From DASPJQ01 sp035299065 (lineage in GTDB: Bacteria > Bacteroidota > Bacteroidia > Flavobacteriales_D > UBA2798): a DNA stretch of 64,000 nt. Shown one piece after another: positions 1-10,043 of this stretch; within the stretch, counting starts at the first letter, position 1; the number at the start of each line of letters is the position of its first letter. A program made the translations under genes and the position numbers. Location of the stretch: positions 1-64,000 of the forward strand of contig DATGXI010000034.1 in assembly GCA_035299065.1 (NCBI GenBank). Reading direction: 5' to 3'. Under the pieces are notes generated by a model, which ran no database searches, was not told the DNA's origin, and saw nothing but the letters and a program-made list of their open reading frames with translations.

Positions 1-2880
1 ACACTTTTTCCAGCAACAACTACCCTTGCTGCCGGATCAACCTATACCATAACATTGAGCCCGGGTACATACACAATTAATGACCTTGCTGCATGGATTG
101 ATTTTAACCAGGATGGTGTATTTGATAACGTAACTGAAAAATTAGGGCAAACACTTAACATGGGTGCCTCGCCTGCAACCACTTCATATAGCTTTACCGT
201 TCCCGCTGGTGCTTTAAATGGCACAACACGCTTACGCGTACGTGAAGCTGACCAGGGATCAACCATTATGGATCCATGTACTGGATATACCTATGGCGAA
301 ACCGAAGATTATAATATAACCATAACCGGAGGATTTGACCAGTTCACCTATGCGTGGACTGAGTTGCCTGCTATGGGAACTTTAACAAGCACAACAACAA
401 ATCCAACTACTGCCACAGGCTTAACAGTTGATGAAACTTACAGCGTTACAGTTACTTCTTTAGCAGGATGTACTGCAACAGGATCGGTAACTGCAACAGT
501 GGGCGCACCGTTAGTTTGCGGTCCATTAACTGCAACTCCAACTATTTGTAGTGGACAAAACTTCAATGTATCTGTTTCACCAACCGGTGGCGGAGCTCCT
601 TATTCTTATTCGTGGAGCGATGGCGTTGGGGGCGTGTATACCAACAACGACACCATTACCGCCAACCTTGCTGCAGGTACATATACCTTTACAGTAACCG
701 TTACCGATGCGTGTGCTGGAACATGCACATCAAACATCACCGTAATAGTTGATCCGACACCTGCAACAACAGTTACACCAACAGCTGCTTCAATATGCAA
801 TCCTGGCGGATCTCCGGTTACAATAACCGCATCAGGCGCAACGGCCTATACCTGGTCACCAGCCACAGGCTTAAGCGGGACCACAAGCGCTACAGTTACA
901 GCAAACCCATCGTCAACAACAACGTATACAGTAACCGGCACAACCGGTTCCTGCAGCAGCACTGCAACAGTTACCATTAGTGTGGGAAGCGTTGTAACCC
1001 TTAGCAGCGTTACCGCAACACCTGCAACTGTGTGCGTAGGAGCGGGAACTACATTGACAGCAACTGCAACATTGCCAACATCACCTTATTGCACTCCAAC
1101 TTATTCAACAGGAACAGGATTTGGTGACTACATAAGTGTTGTAAACGTTAATACGCTTAACAATGCTACTGCTGGTTCACCTGCGCCTTATTATACGCTT
1201 TATGCAACACCAACAACATCGTTGGCTGCAGGAACAACGTATACCATTACATTGACACCTGGAACGTATACAATTAATGACCTTGCTGCATGGATTGACT
1301 TTAACCAGGATGGTGTGTTTGATAACACAACCGAAAAACTTGGACAAACACTTAATATGGGAGCAGCACCTGCAACCACTTCATATAGCTTTACCGTTCC
1401 TGCAACAGCATTAAGCGGTACTACACGTTTGCGTGTACGCGAAGCTGACCAGGGATCAACCATTATGGATCCATGTACTGGATATACCTATGGTGAAACC
1501 GAAGACTATACCATCACCATTACAGGAGGCTTGTCGTTATTTACCTATTCCTGGTCTGAATCGCCAGCATCTGGTACGTTAACAAGCACAACAACAAATC
1601 CTACAACTGCTTCAGGTTTAACAGTTGATCAGACATATACGGTTACCGTTACATCGTTTGCTGGTTGTACTGCAACCGGTTCGGTAAACGTAACTGTTGG
1701 TGCACCGCTTACCTGTACAGGAATAACAGCAGCACCTGCATGTTCAGGATCAAATTTTACACTGATTGCCGGTACTACCGGAGGTGGTTCACCATATAGC
1801 TATACATGGAGTGATGGTGTTGGCGGAATTTATACCAACAACGATACTATAACCGCTAACCTTGCCGCAGGAACATATACGTTCACCGTTACTGTAACCG
1901 ATGCCTGTGGTGGCTCATGTACCAGTTCACAAACTGTTACGGTGAATGCCAGTCCAGCAGTTAGCGTTACACCAACAACAGGTAACATTTGTAATCCTGG
2001 TGGAACTCCTGTAACACTTACCGCATCAGGCGCCCTAACTTATGCGTGGTCTCCTGCCGCTGGTTTAAGTGCAACAACCGGTGCAACGGTAACAGCAAAT
2101 CCTTCACTGTATACCACAACGTATACCGTAACGGGAACTGATGCCATTGGTTGTACGGGAACTGCTACTGCAACAATCAACGTAAGTACTTACCCCGTTG
2201 TATCGGTAACTGCAACTCCTGATGTAGTGTGCCCTGGCGGAAGCACTGCCCTTGCCGGAACCATTTCTTATGCCGCTGCTCCGCATTGCATACCAACTTA
2301 TTCAACAGGAACAGGATTTGGTGACTACATAAGTGTTGTAAACGTTAATACGCTTAACAATGCTACTGCCGGTTCACCTGCGCCTTATTATACACTTTAT
2401 GCAACACCAACAACATCGTTGGCTGCAGGAACAACGTATACCATTACGCTTACACCCGGAACATATACCAGCAATGACCTTGCTGCATGGATTGATTATA
2501 ACCAGGACGGTGTGTTTGACAACGTAAATGAAAAACTTGGACAAACATTAAATATGGCTGCCACACCTGCAACAACATCGTATACATTTACGATTCCTGC
2601 AGGAGCTTACAATGGTACAACCTTACTGCGCGTACGTGAAGCTGACCAGGGATCAACCGTTATGGATCCATGTACAGGTTATACGTATGGTGAAACCGAA
2701 GACTATGAAATAACCATAACGGGTGGAGTGGCTCCTTATACATTTGCATGGTCAGAATCACCAGCAAACAGTACATTGACAAGCACAACAACCAATCCAA
2801 CTACAGCAGCAGGAATTACTGTAAATGAAACATACACGCTTACGGCCACTTCAAATGCAGGTTGTGTTAGCACAGCAAAC
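1..2880 (+). repeat. Long in-frame tandem repeat, period 1194-1197 bp, inside the surface-protein gene
   Basis: The stretch starting ACTTATTCAACAGG at 1099 recurs at 2296 (offset 1197 bp, 399 codons) with only a few differences over about 150 bases. The first bases of the window match position 1195 (offset 1194 bp). The first copy is partial because the window begins inside it; the third passes into the HYR array near 2880. The near identity of synonymous sites points to recent duplication or gene conversion, and makes this a likely place for assembly collapse. Confidence 0.85.
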
Positions 2881-5800
2881 GTTGTTGTAAACATTGACAA
2901 CATTGCACCAACAATAACATGTGCAGCTGATGTAACGGTTAATGCCGATGCCGGTTTATGTTCGGCAAGCGGTGTTGCCCTGGGAACTCCAACCACAACT
3001 GATAACTGTACAGTAGCTTCAGTAACCAATGACGCTCCTGCAACATTTGCTGTTGGAACAACAACTGTAACCTGGACTGCCACGGACGGAAATGGAAACT
3101 CGGCTACTTGTGCACAACTTGTAACTGTTACCGATAATCAATTGCCCGTTATAACATGTCCAGCCACTGCAACCCTTACAACCGATGCGGGCATGTGTAC
3201 CTCAACCGGTGCCATTGGAACTGCAACTGCCCTTGACAATTGCGGTGTATTAGCGGTTACCAATGATGCTCCAGCTTCGTTCCCATTAGGAACAACTGTT
3301 GTAACATGGACAGCAACCGATGTAAATGGTAATACGGCCACATGTACACAAAACGTTATTGTAACCGACAACCAAAACCCAACTATAACTTGCCCGGCAA
3401 GCGTAAATGCTTTTGCTGATGCAGGAATGTGTACCGCAAGCAGCGTTGCCCTAGGAACTCCAACCACGACCGATAACTGTACGGTGGCTTCGGTAACCAA
3501 TGATGCCCCTGCAATTTTTGCTTTGGGAACTACTGTTGTAACCTGGACCGTAACAGATGGCGGAGGAAATACAGCAACCTGTACACAAACCGTTATTGTT
3601 TCGGATAACCAGTCTCCTGTTATTACTTGTCCTGCAAACGTAACTGCAAACGCTGATGCTTCTTCATGTGCTGCAACCGGTGTTGCATTGGGAACTCCAA
3701 CTGTAACTGACAACTGTGGTGTATCTTCGGTAACAAATGATGCTCCTTTAAGCTATCCTGTTGGAACCACTACTGTAACCTGGACGGCATTGGATGTAAA
3801 CGGAAATATTTCAACATGCGCACAACTGGTAACTGTAATTGACAATCAAATGCCTTCAATTACCTGTGCGGGTGCAGTAGTTGTAAATGCCGATGCCGGT
3901 TTATGTTCGGCAAGCGGTGTTTCGCTTGGCACTCCAACTACAAGTGATAATTGCACTGTTTCTTCGGTAACCAACGATGCACCTGCAACATTTGCCATTG
4001 GAACAACAACAGTAACATGGACAGCAACCGATGCCAGTGGCAATACAGCCACATGCACACAAACTGTTACCGTAATGGATGCGCAGGCTCCAACAATTAC
4101 ATGTCCTTCAAATGTTAGTGTGAATGCCGATGCAGGTCTATGTTCGGCTAGTGGCGTAACATTAGGAACTCCAATCACTGCCGATAACTGCGGTGTATTG
4201 TCAACTACGAACGATGCGCCTGCTACTTATCCTTTAGGAATAACAACGGTAACCTGGACGGTAACTGACGTGAATGGAAATGTATCAAATTGCACACAAA
4301 CAGTAACGGTAACTGACAACCAGGCACCAGTTGTAAGCGCTTGTCCTGCCGATATAACCATTAATGCAACCAATCCTGGTTGTACAGCAATTGCAACGTG
4401 GACTCCTCCAACCGGTACCGATAACTGTTTAGCAACTGTAACACCAACATCAACACATAACAGTGGTGACGCCTTTAGTGCAGGAACAACAGTGGTTACA
4501 TATACCTTTGATGACGGGAATGGAAATACTTCAACCTGTACATTCAATGTTACGGTGGTAAATACACTTACAGCAAGTGCAACGGCAACCGATGCGCTAT
4601 GTAATGGTGCTGCTTCGGGCAACATTGATCTTACCATTGGCGGTGGAACACCTGGTTATACATTTGACTGGGACAATGACGGAACAGGCGATACGGACGA
4701 TACGGAAGACATTACTGTTGGAGCCGGCACTTATAATGTAATTGTTACAGATGCCATTGGTTGTACAACTACAACTACTGCAACCGTAAATGAACCTGCG
4801 GCAATATCACTAACAGCCGTTTCAACAAACCCTACCTGTTTTGGTGGCTCTGATGGTTCAATTGATTTAACCGTAAGTGGTGGAACAGGTCCATATTTAT
4901 TCGATTGGAACAATGACGGCACCGGTGATACAGATGATACAGAAGATGTGTCGGGTCTTGATGCAGGAGCAAATCTTGTGATTGTACTTGATGCCAATGG
5001 ATGTTCAACAAATGCCGTGTTTACACTTACAAACCCAGCCCCAATCACGACAACCGCGGTAATTACACCTGATGGTTGTTCAGGTCCATCAACGGGCGGA
5101 ATTGATATTACACCTGCGGGCGGAACGGCACCATATACCTATTCATGGAGCAATGGAGCGCTTACCGAAGATATCTCAAGTGTTGCTGCTGGAACATATG
5201 TGGTAACTGTTACTGATGTGAACGGATGCTTTATATCCTCAGGTTTTGAAATTGGTACTGCTGCACCAAACAATGTAACATTTACATTTACCCTGTGTGC
5301 CGGACAAAGTTTCACTGTTGGAAGTAATACGTATAATTCAACCGGAACATATATTGATACATTGACAAGTGCCGGAGGATGTGATTCAATTATTACAACC
5401 AATTTAACAGTGAATCCTCCGGTTGATGTAAGTACCACAACAGCCAGCACAACAATTACCGCTAATTCAACCAATGCAACCGCTTACCAGTGGGTAAACT
5501 GCGAGGCTGGAATGGCGCCTATGTCCGGTGAAACAAATGCAAGCTTCACAGCAACCTCTAATGGCAATTATGCAGTAATTGTATTCGAATCGGGTTGCCC
5601 TGATACTTCAGCATGTGTTAACATTACAGGAGTTGGAATAGATGATTTGACTGCGCTTCAATTTGAACTGTACCCCAACCCAAATAACGGTGAATTTACA
5701 ATTGCGGTGAAGGACGCTGGTCGTATTTCCATTACCAACAGCATTGGCCAGGTAATTTATACAACCACACTGGTTCCTGGCAAAAATCAATTAGCAGTTG

Positions 5801-5889
5801 GAAACATTGCACGCGGAACATATAATGTAACCATTGTAAACAATGATGGATTATTAACCGGAACAAAACGAATGGTGATTATGCAATAA
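1..5889 (+). CDS. Giant T9SS-secreted surface protein with GEVED-like, HYR and SprB repeats (5' end outside window)
   Basis: The reading frame is open from the first base, so the true start lies upstream; 1962 residues are visible. In order: about three copies of a roughly 400-residue block (1-2880) made of a GEVED-like domain (motifs AAWIDFNQDG, RVREADQGST, YGETEDY) and PKD/Ig-like strands; seven HYR modules of about 78 residues (2901-4560; each has a TDNC core and ends in VTVTDN or similar); three SprB-type repeats (about 4561-5240; GTYNVIVTDAIGC-like ends); a short Cys-containing module; and a type A C-terminal sorting domain in the last 75 residues (starts FELYPNPNNGEF, ends KRMVIMQ). Family knowledge: such proteins cross the outer membrane through the type IX system and are anchored or released as adhesins or gliding components. 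It is very rich in Thr, Ser, Val and Ala. The ligand is unknown. Confidence 0.93.
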   Translation, partial: TLFPATTTLAAGSTYTITLSPGTYTINDLAAWIDFNQDGVFDNVTEKLGQTLNMGASPATTSYSFTVPAGALNGTTRLRVREADQGSTIMDPCTGYTYGETEDYNITITGGFDQFTYAWTELPAMGTLTSTTTNPTTATGLTVDETYSVTVTSLAGCTATGSVTATVGAPLVCGPLTATPTICSGQNFNVSVSPTGGGAPYSYSWSDGVGGVYTNNDTITANLAAGTYTFTVTVTDACAGTCTSNITVIVDPTPATTVTPTAASICNPGGSPVTITASGATAYTWSPATGLSGTTSATVTANPSSTTTYTVTGTTGSCSSTATVTISVGSVVTLSSVTATPATVCVGAGTTLTATATLPTSPYCTPTYSTGTGFGDYISVVNVNTLNNATAGSPAPYYTLYATPTTSLAAGTTYTITLTPGTYTINDLAAWIDFNQDGVFDNTTEKLGQTLNMGAAPATTSYSFTVPATALSGTTRLRVREADQGSTIMDPCTGYTYGETEDYTITITGGLSLFTYSWSESPASGTLTSTTTNPTTASGLTVDQTYTVTVTSFAGCTATGSVNVTVGAPLTCTGITAAPACSGSNFTLIAGTTGGGSPYSYTWSDGVGGIYTNNDTITANLAAGTYTFTVTVTDACGGSCTSSQTVTVNASPAVSVTPTTGNICNPGGTPVTLTASGALTYAWSPAAGLSATTGATVTANPSLYTTTYTVTGTDAIGCTGTATATINVSTYPVVSVTATPDVVCPGGSTALAGTISYAAAPHCIPTYSTGTGFGDYISVVNVNTLNNATAGSPAPYYTLYATPTTSLAAGTTYTITLTPGTYTSNDLAAWIDYNQDGVFDNVNEKLGQTLNMAATPATTSYTFTIPAGAYNGTTLLRVREADQGSTVMDPCTGYTYGETEDYEITITGGVAPYTFAWSESPANSTLTSTTTNPTTAAGITVNETYTLTATSNAGCVSTANVVVNIDNIAPTITCAADVTVNADAGLCSASGVALGTPTTTDNCTVASVTNDAPATFAVGTTTVTWTATDGNGNSATCAQLVTVTDNQLPVITCPATATLTTDAGMCTSTGAIGTATALDNCGVLAVTNDAPASFPLGTTVVTWTATDVNGNTATCTQNVIVTDNQNPTITCPASVNAFADAGMCTASSVALGTPTTTDNCTVASVTNDAPAIFALGTTVVTWTVTDGGGNTATCTQTVIVSDNQSPVITCPANVTANADASSCAATGVALGTPTVTDNCGVSSVTNDAPLSYPVGTTTVTWTALDVNGNISTCAQLVTVIDNQMPSITCAGAVVVNADAGLCSASGVSLGTPTTSDNCTVSSVTNDAPATFAIGTTTVTWTATDASGNTATCTQTVTVMDAQAPTITCPSNVSVNADAGLCSASGVTLGTPITADNCGVLSTTNDAPATYPLGITTVTWTVTDVNGNVSNCTQTVTVTDNQAPVVSACPADITINATNPGCTAIATWTPPTGTDNCLATVTPTSTHNSGDAFSAGTTVVTYTFDDGNGNTSTCTFNVTVVNTLTASATATDALCNGAASGNIDLTIGGGTPGYTFDWDNDGTGDTDDTEDITVGAGTYNVIVTDAIGCTTTTTATVNEPAAISLTAVSTNPTCFGGSDGSIDLTVSGGTGPYLFDWNNDGTGDTDDTEDVSGLDAGANLVIVLDANGCSTNAVFTLTNPAPITTTAVITPDGCSGPSTGGIDITPAGGTAPYTYSWSNGALTEDISSVAAGTYVVTVTDVNGCFISSGFEIGTAAPNNVTFTFTLCAGQSFTVGSNTYNSTGTYIDTLTSAGGCDSIITTNLTVNPPVDVSTTTASTTITANSTNATAYQWVNCEAGMAPMSGETNASFTATSNGNYAVIVFESGCPDTSACVNITGVGIDDLTALQFELYPNPNNGEFTIAVKDAGRISITNSIGQVIYTTTLVPGKNQLAVGNIARGTYNVTIVNNDGLLTGTKRMVIMQ
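2901..4560 (+). repeat. Seven tandem HYR-module repeats, unit about 234 bp
   Basis: Seven consecutive modules of about 78 codons share the pattern xPxITC, DAGLC, TDNC, VTNDAP, GTTTVTWT and ends like VTVTDN. Unlike the upstream 1.2-kb block, the DNA copies have diverged, so this is an older expansion. The seventh module is the most divergent and leads into the SprB repeats. Confidence 0.85.
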
Positions 5890-5912
5890 CACATTTCATC
5901 ATTCCGCATCAT

Positions 5913-5945
5913 AAGGCCCGGGATTCAATTTCCGGGCCTTTTTTG
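5913..5945 (+). terminator. Rho-independent terminator after the surface-protein gene
   Basis: A 9-bp GC-rich stem (AAGGCCCGG at 5913-5921, CCGGGCCTT at 5932-5940) with a 10-nt loop is followed directly by a T-run. It lies 24 bases after the stop codon. Confidence 0.9.
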
Positions 5946-6076
5946 TTGCTAAAATCCCTCTTTTCAATAGATTAAATCAAGCTACAACAAGCTTTAACTG
6001 TGTTCAGTATTTTATACCTTTGACGTACTGAAAAGCCGTTTTTTTTGACGGTTTTGCCAATAAAAAAACCGCAAAC

Positions 6077-6084
6077 TATATTTG
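6077..6084 (+). promoter_or_regulatory. Putative -7 box (TATATTTG) for the channel gene
   Basis: Exact match to the Bacteroidota -7 consensus TAnnTTTG, 9 bases before the ATG at 6094. A second match, TACCTTTG, is at 6015-6022. No clear -33 TTTG was found for either. Confidence 0.45.
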
Positions 6085-6093
6085 TTTAACTGT

Positions 6094-7992
6094 ATGAAAA
6101 AAGTAACGTTTGGTCAAAAAATGCGCTACAGGTTTGACAACCTTATGAGCAAAGGCCCCATTGCAATGATTGGCCTGCTTGCATGCATGTCACTAATTGT
6201 GGTGCTAATTGCTGCTGGAATTATTGCTTTATTTGGTATTTCTCCGGCAGGAGAAGATCCATTGACCTTTGGTGAAGGTACCTGGCAAAGTTTAATGCGT
6301 ACAATGGATGCGGGTACTGTTGGTGGCGATGTTGGAGCCGGATACCGAACCGTAGGCTTGATCGTTACCATTGGTGGTATTTTTATTTTTTCAGCACTCA
6401 TCGGGGTTTTATCAAACGGTATAAATGAAAAACTGGAAGAGTTAAGGAAAGGAAAAAGTTTTGTGATTGAAAAAGACCACACACTTATTCTTGGTTGGTC
6501 ATCTAAAATTTTTACCATTATTTCAGAACTTGTTATTGCAAACGAAAACCAAAAAAACCCGCGTATTGTCATTTTATCGGAACGTGAAAAAGTTGAAATG
6601 GAGGATGAAATTCGCAATAAGCTGGAAGACTTGCGCAATACAAAGGTAATTTGCCGCCAGGGAAGCCCAAATGACCTGGTTGATCTTGGTATTGTAAATC
6701 CACATAGTGCAAAATCCATTATTGTACTTGCACCAGAAGAAGGAAATCCCGATCCCCTTACCATTAAAACAATTCTTGCCATAACCAATAACCCTGAAAG
6801 GCGTGAGGAGCCTTATCACATTATTGCTGAAATAAAGAACGAAAAAAACCTGGAAGTGGCGAAAATGGTTGGTAAGGATGAAGTAGAGCTTGTTTTAACC
6901 GATGATGTGATTGGACGCATCATGGTGCAAACTTCGCGTCAAAGCGGCTTAAGCATTGTATACACCGAATTAATGGATTTTGATGGAGCTGAAATTTACT
7001 TCAACGAGGAAAAGTCACTCATTGGCAAAACTTATGCCGAGGTTATTTTTGCTTACGTTGACTCAACCGTAATGGGTTTGCAATTTGCCAATGGCGATGT
7101 AAAAATAAACCCCGACATGAATTATGTGCTGCAACCCGGTGATAAAGTTATTGCCATTACGGAAGATGATGACACCCTGGTAGCATCAAAAGACAAAACA
7201 CCGCCAATTAATGAGGCCGCTATTGTGAACCTGAACTCAGAAAAAAAAGAATCGGAGCGAATTTTAATGCTTGGGTGGAACAAACGCGCGTTTATCATTA
7301 TACGTGAAATGGACAATTATGTAAGCCAGGGATCATACATGAAAGTTGTTTCAACATTTGACAATGACCGTGATGACATTCTTTCAATTGCCAAAACATT
7401 AAAAAACATTAAACTTGAGTTCATGCATGCCGACACAACCGCCCGTACAGTTATTGATGGGCTTGATGTGACTTCTTACAACAGCGTGCAGTTATTGTGT
7501 TACAAAGAGCACATGGAAATACAGGATGCCGATGCACAAACATTGATTTCACTGCTCCACATTCGCAGGATTATGGAAGAAACCGGCAAGGACATGAAAA
7601 TTGTAAGCGAAATGCTTGATTTGCGCAACAGGGACCTGGCCGAAGTAACCAAAGCCGATGACTTTATTGTAAGCGATAAATTAATTAGCTTGCTCATGTC
7701 ACAGGTTTCAGAAAACAAATACCTGATGCGGGTATTTGAAGATTTGTTTGATGTGGATGGCAGCGAAATTTACCTCAAGCCAATGAGTGATTACATTAAA
7801 CCTGGCTCAACCGTTGATTTTTACACTGTTCTTGAAAGTGCCCGCAGAAAAGGACAAACCGCCATAGGATACCGCCTTGCCGCGCTTTCTTACGATAGCT
7901 CAAAAGCATACGGCATTAATGCCAACCCGGTTAAAACAAAAACACATACGTTTACCGAAGAGGATAAATTGATTGTACTGGCCGAAGATTAA
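6094..7992 (+). CDS. CASTOR/POLLUX-like ion channel with two RCK/TrkA-like NAD-binding domains
   Basis: A 632-residue inner-membrane protein. Hydrophobic helices at about residues 23-48 and 86-106 flank a pore-loop-like segment (GTWQSLMRTMDAGTVGGD). Two Rossmann-like cytosolic domains follow, each opening with a similar motif (HTLILGWSSK near 130, RILMLGWNKR near 390), as in the CASTOR/POLLUX/SYM8 branch of RCK-gated channels. An upstream TTG (6082) would add four residues; the ATG at 6094 is preferred because the TATATTTG box lies just before it. Family knowledge suggests ligand-gated cation flux; ion selectivity cannot be read here. The end overlaps the convergent ArsC-like gene by 4 bp. 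Confidence 0.85.
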   Translation: MKKVTFGQKMRYRFDNLMSKGPIAMIGLLACMSLIVVLIAAGIIALFGISPAGEDPLTFGEGTWQSLMRTMDAGTVGGDVGAGYRTVGLIVTIGGIFIFSALIGVLSNGINEKLEELRKGKSFVIEKDHTLILGWSSKIFTIISELVIANENQKNPRIVILSEREKVEMEDEIRNKLEDLRNTKVICRQGSPNDLVDLGIVNPHSAKSIIVLAPEEGNPDPLTIKTILAITNNPERREEPYHIIAEIKNEKNLEVAKMVGKDEVELVLTDDVIGRIMVQTSRQSGLSIVYTELMDFDGAEIYFNEEKSLIGKTYAEVIFAYVDSTVMGLQFANGDVKINPDMNYVLQPGDKVIAITEDDDTLVASKDKTPPINEAAIVNLNSEKKESERILMLGWNKRAFIIIREMDNYVSQGSYMKVVSTFDNDRDDILSIAKTLKNIKLEFMHADTTARTVIDGLDVTSYNSVQLLCYKEHMEIQDADAQTLISLLHIRRIMEETGKDMKIVSEMLDLRNRDLAEVTKADDFIVSDKLISLLMSQVSENKYLMRVFEDLFDVDGSEIYLKPMSDYIKPGSTVDFYTVLESARRKGQTAIGYRLAALSYDSSKAYGINANPVKTKTHTFTEEDKLIVLAED

Positions 7993-8339
7993 ATTATTTG
8001 TTCCAGCGATTGATTGTCCCGGCCAATTACCGCCTTGTCTTGTTTTACAAGAATAGGACGTTGCATAAGCACAGGATATTGGACTATTAAATACAGGTAC
8101 TCATCATCGGTGTAACTTTTTTGACTGAATTTTTCAATAAACAAAGGTTCTTTTGTTCGCACAATGTCAATAGGCTTTAATCCAAGTTTATTCAAAATTG
8201 ATTTTAAATCTTCAACTGAAGGTGTTTCAGAAAGGTATTCAATAAGCTTTGGTGTAATGCCCTGTGCCTTCAAAAAATCAAGCGCAAACAGGCACTTGCT
8301 GCACGATGGATTGTAATACATGCGAATTTCTTCGCTCAT
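7989..8339 (-). CDS. arsC: ArsC/Spx-family thioredoxin-fold reductase (arsenate reductase-like)
   Basis: 116 residues, the usual ArsC length. The N-terminal motif YYNPSCSKC carries the catalytic Cys (residue 13), and three Arg residues match the classical substrate-binding triad: in DIVRTKE, MQRPILV and VIGRDNQ. Retention of all three supports true arsenate reductase chemistry using glutaredoxin or a similar thiol. No arsB or arsR homologue is nearby, so it may instead be a housekeeping member of the family. Its ATG shares one base with the TAA of pgk (TAATG), so translation is probably coupled to pgk. Confidence 0.85.
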   Translation of the reverse strand: MSEEIRMYYNPSCSKCLFALDFLKAQGITPKLIEYLSETPSVEDLKSILNKLGLKPIDIVRTKEPLFIEKFSQKSYTDDEYLYLIVQYPVLMQRPILVKQDKAVIGRDNQSLEQII

Positions 8340-9529
8340 TAATTTAAAATAGCTTCAACACCAACCAATGTTCCGTTTTCAATGTATTCAAGTAAAGCAC
8401 CACCACCTGTTGAAACATAACTAACCTTATTGGCCAATTTATATTTATTTATTGCTGCAACACTATCACCACCACCAATAAGCGTATACGCCCCTGTTTC
8501 AGTAGCTGCTGCTACTGCCAGTGCCACTGCCTTGGTGCCCTCTTCGAAATTGCTCATTTCAAAAACACCCATTGGACCATTCCATAAAACTGTTTTTGAT
8601 TTTTTTATGACATCGGTAAATTTTTTAATGGATTCAGGGCCTATGTCCAATCCCATCATTCCCTCAGGTACTGCATTTATGGCCGACATGCCTGTTTTAG
8701 CATTGTTGTCAAACTTATCAGCTGTTTTTGTATCAATGGGCAAATGAATGGCAACCCCCTTTTGTTTGGCTGTTTCCAGTAATTTTAAAGCTGTTTCCAG
8801 GCGATCATCTTCACACAGCGAATTTCCTATTTTTCCGCCTTGTGCTTTTGCAAAGGTGTAAGCCATACCACCTCCAATAATGATATCGGTTACCTTATCC
8901 AGCAATTGTTCAATGATTAAAATTTTATCAGAAACTTTTGCGCCTCCAATTATTGCTGTAAATGGTTTATCGGCATGGTTCAATACTTTGGTAATGCTGG
9001 CCACCTCACCCGCCATTACATAGCCAAATACTTTATCGTTTGGGAAAAATTTTGCCACAACGGTAGTTGAGGCATGGGCACGGTGTGCGGTACCAAAAGC
9101 ATCGTTCACGTATACGTTTCCATGCTTTGCCAGTTTTTGCGCAAATTCTTCATCGCCTTTTTCTTCTGCTTTATAAAAACGAAGGTTCTCCAGCAATAAA
9201 ACTTCACCCGGTTTTAAGGATGCTGATTTTTCAAAGGCATCGGCACCTATGCAATCGTTAGCAAACTTAACTTCAACACCAAGCGCGGCTGACAAATGTT
9301 TTACCAGGTGTTTCAACGAAAATTTTTCCTCGGGTTTTTCTTTGGGCCTTCCAAGGTGGCTCATCAAAACAACTGATCCACCATCTTTCAGTATTTTTTT
9401 AATGGTGGGAATGGCCGCTTTTGTGCGGGTATCATCAGTGATCTCAAATTTATCGTTAAGAGGCACGTTAAAATCAACGCGAATCAAGGCTTTTTTTCCA
9501 GCGAAATTATAATTGTCAACCGTTTTCAT
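8339..9529 (-). CDS. pgk: Phosphoglycerate kinase
   Basis: 396 residues, full length. It interconverts 1,3-bisphosphoglycerate + ADP with 3-phosphoglycerate + ATP in glycolysis. Diagnostic stretches are RVDFNVPL (near 18), MSHLGRPK (near 55), ENLRFYKAEEKGDEEFA (near 115), AIIGGAKVSDKI (near 200) and the C-terminal nucleotide loop GGGDSVAAI (near 350). A 108-bp gap upstream (9530-9637) holds CATATTTG on the minus strand, one mismatch from a -7 box, so pgk probably has its own promoter. It overlaps arsC by a shared stop-start base. Confidence 0.98.
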   Translation of the reverse strand: MKTVDNYNFAGKKALIRVDFNVPLNDKFEITDDTRTKAAIPTIKKILKDGGSVVLMSHLGRPKEKPEEKFSLKHLVKHLSAALGVEVKFANDCIGADAFEKSASLKPGEVLLLENLRFYKAEEKGDEEFAQKLAKHGNVYVNDAFGTAHRAHASTTVVAKFFPNDKVFGYVMAGEVASITKVLNHADKPFTAIIGGAKVSDKILIIEQLLDKVTDIIIGGGMAYTFAKAQGGKIGNSLCEDDRLETALKLLETAKQKGVAIHLPIDTKTADKFDNNAKTGMSAINAVPEGMMGLDIGPESIKKFTDVIKKSKTVLWNGPMGVFEMSNFEEGTKAVALAVAAATETGAYTLIGGGDSVAAINKYKLANKVSYVSTGGGALLEYIENGTLVGVEAILN

Positions 9530-9637
9530 TTGAAACTATTTAATGGGCAAATATGGGAAAAAAACGGTTTTTTAAACCAACTGCACATTGGAGTTTATCA
9601 AACAGAAACGATGTGTAATAAATTGAAGTTGAATATT

Positions 9638-10042
9638 TTATTTAATTACAACGCCCTTTTTGTTGAGAACCGGAACATTTATGCAATTTTCTTTACGAAT
9701 TGTTTCGGGCAGGAAAATAAATTTTTTGTCAAACATTATTTTGCCCAGGTAAAAGCTTACCCAATATTCATTGTTCAGGCAAAATACATCTTCAACAATT
9801 GGTTCAATTTTTTTAAACGTTTTTGGCTCCAGTACGTCCAAAAAATGCCGTAGCTCGGATGTAGCTCTTTTCTCATTTTGAATTTCACCATAACCACGCG
9901 ATGATACAAGCACCCCTTCAATTGGTTCGCTTTTCAAATTGACAATGTAAACATTCCATTCCTCTACATTTTCGTCATTTACTTCGTTTACTACAGCTAC
10001 AGCTACATCGGTAACTTTTGGTATTTCTATATCTTTACGCAT
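9638..10042 (-). CDS. Conserved Bacteroidota protein of unknown function (134 aa)
   Basis: A soluble acidic protein starting MRKDIEIPKV with no signal peptide or membrane segment. It has a mixed alpha/beta pattern (WNVYIVNL, VLVSSRGYG, ELRHFLDVLEP, EDVFCLNNEYWVSFYLGKI). From memory it resembles a small family found mostly in Bacteroidota, some members of which are mislabelled as a phenylalanyl-tRNA synthetase subunit; nothing in the sequence supports that function. Its ATG lies 1 base after the stop of the serine hydrolase gene, so it is co-transcribed with it. Confidence 0.75.
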   Translation of the reverse strand: MRKDIEIPKVTDVAVAVVNEVNDENVEEWNVYIVNLKSEPIEGVLVSSRGYGEIQNEKRATSELRHFLDVLEPKTFKKIEPIVEDVFCLNNEYWVSFYLGKIMFDKKFIFLPETIRKENCINVPVLNKKGVVIK

Positions 10043-10043
10043 T

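Noticed and set aside
3138..3713. Long reverse-strand open frames opposite the HYR repeats
   Set aside because: They recur with the repeat period and are Val/Thr/Ala shadows caused by the biased codons of the forward gene; no start context or independent domain.
9530..9853. Forward open frame over the pgk promoter and the 134-aa gene
   Set aside because: It lies antisense to a well-supported gene and has low-complexity Asn/Phe composition with no start signal.
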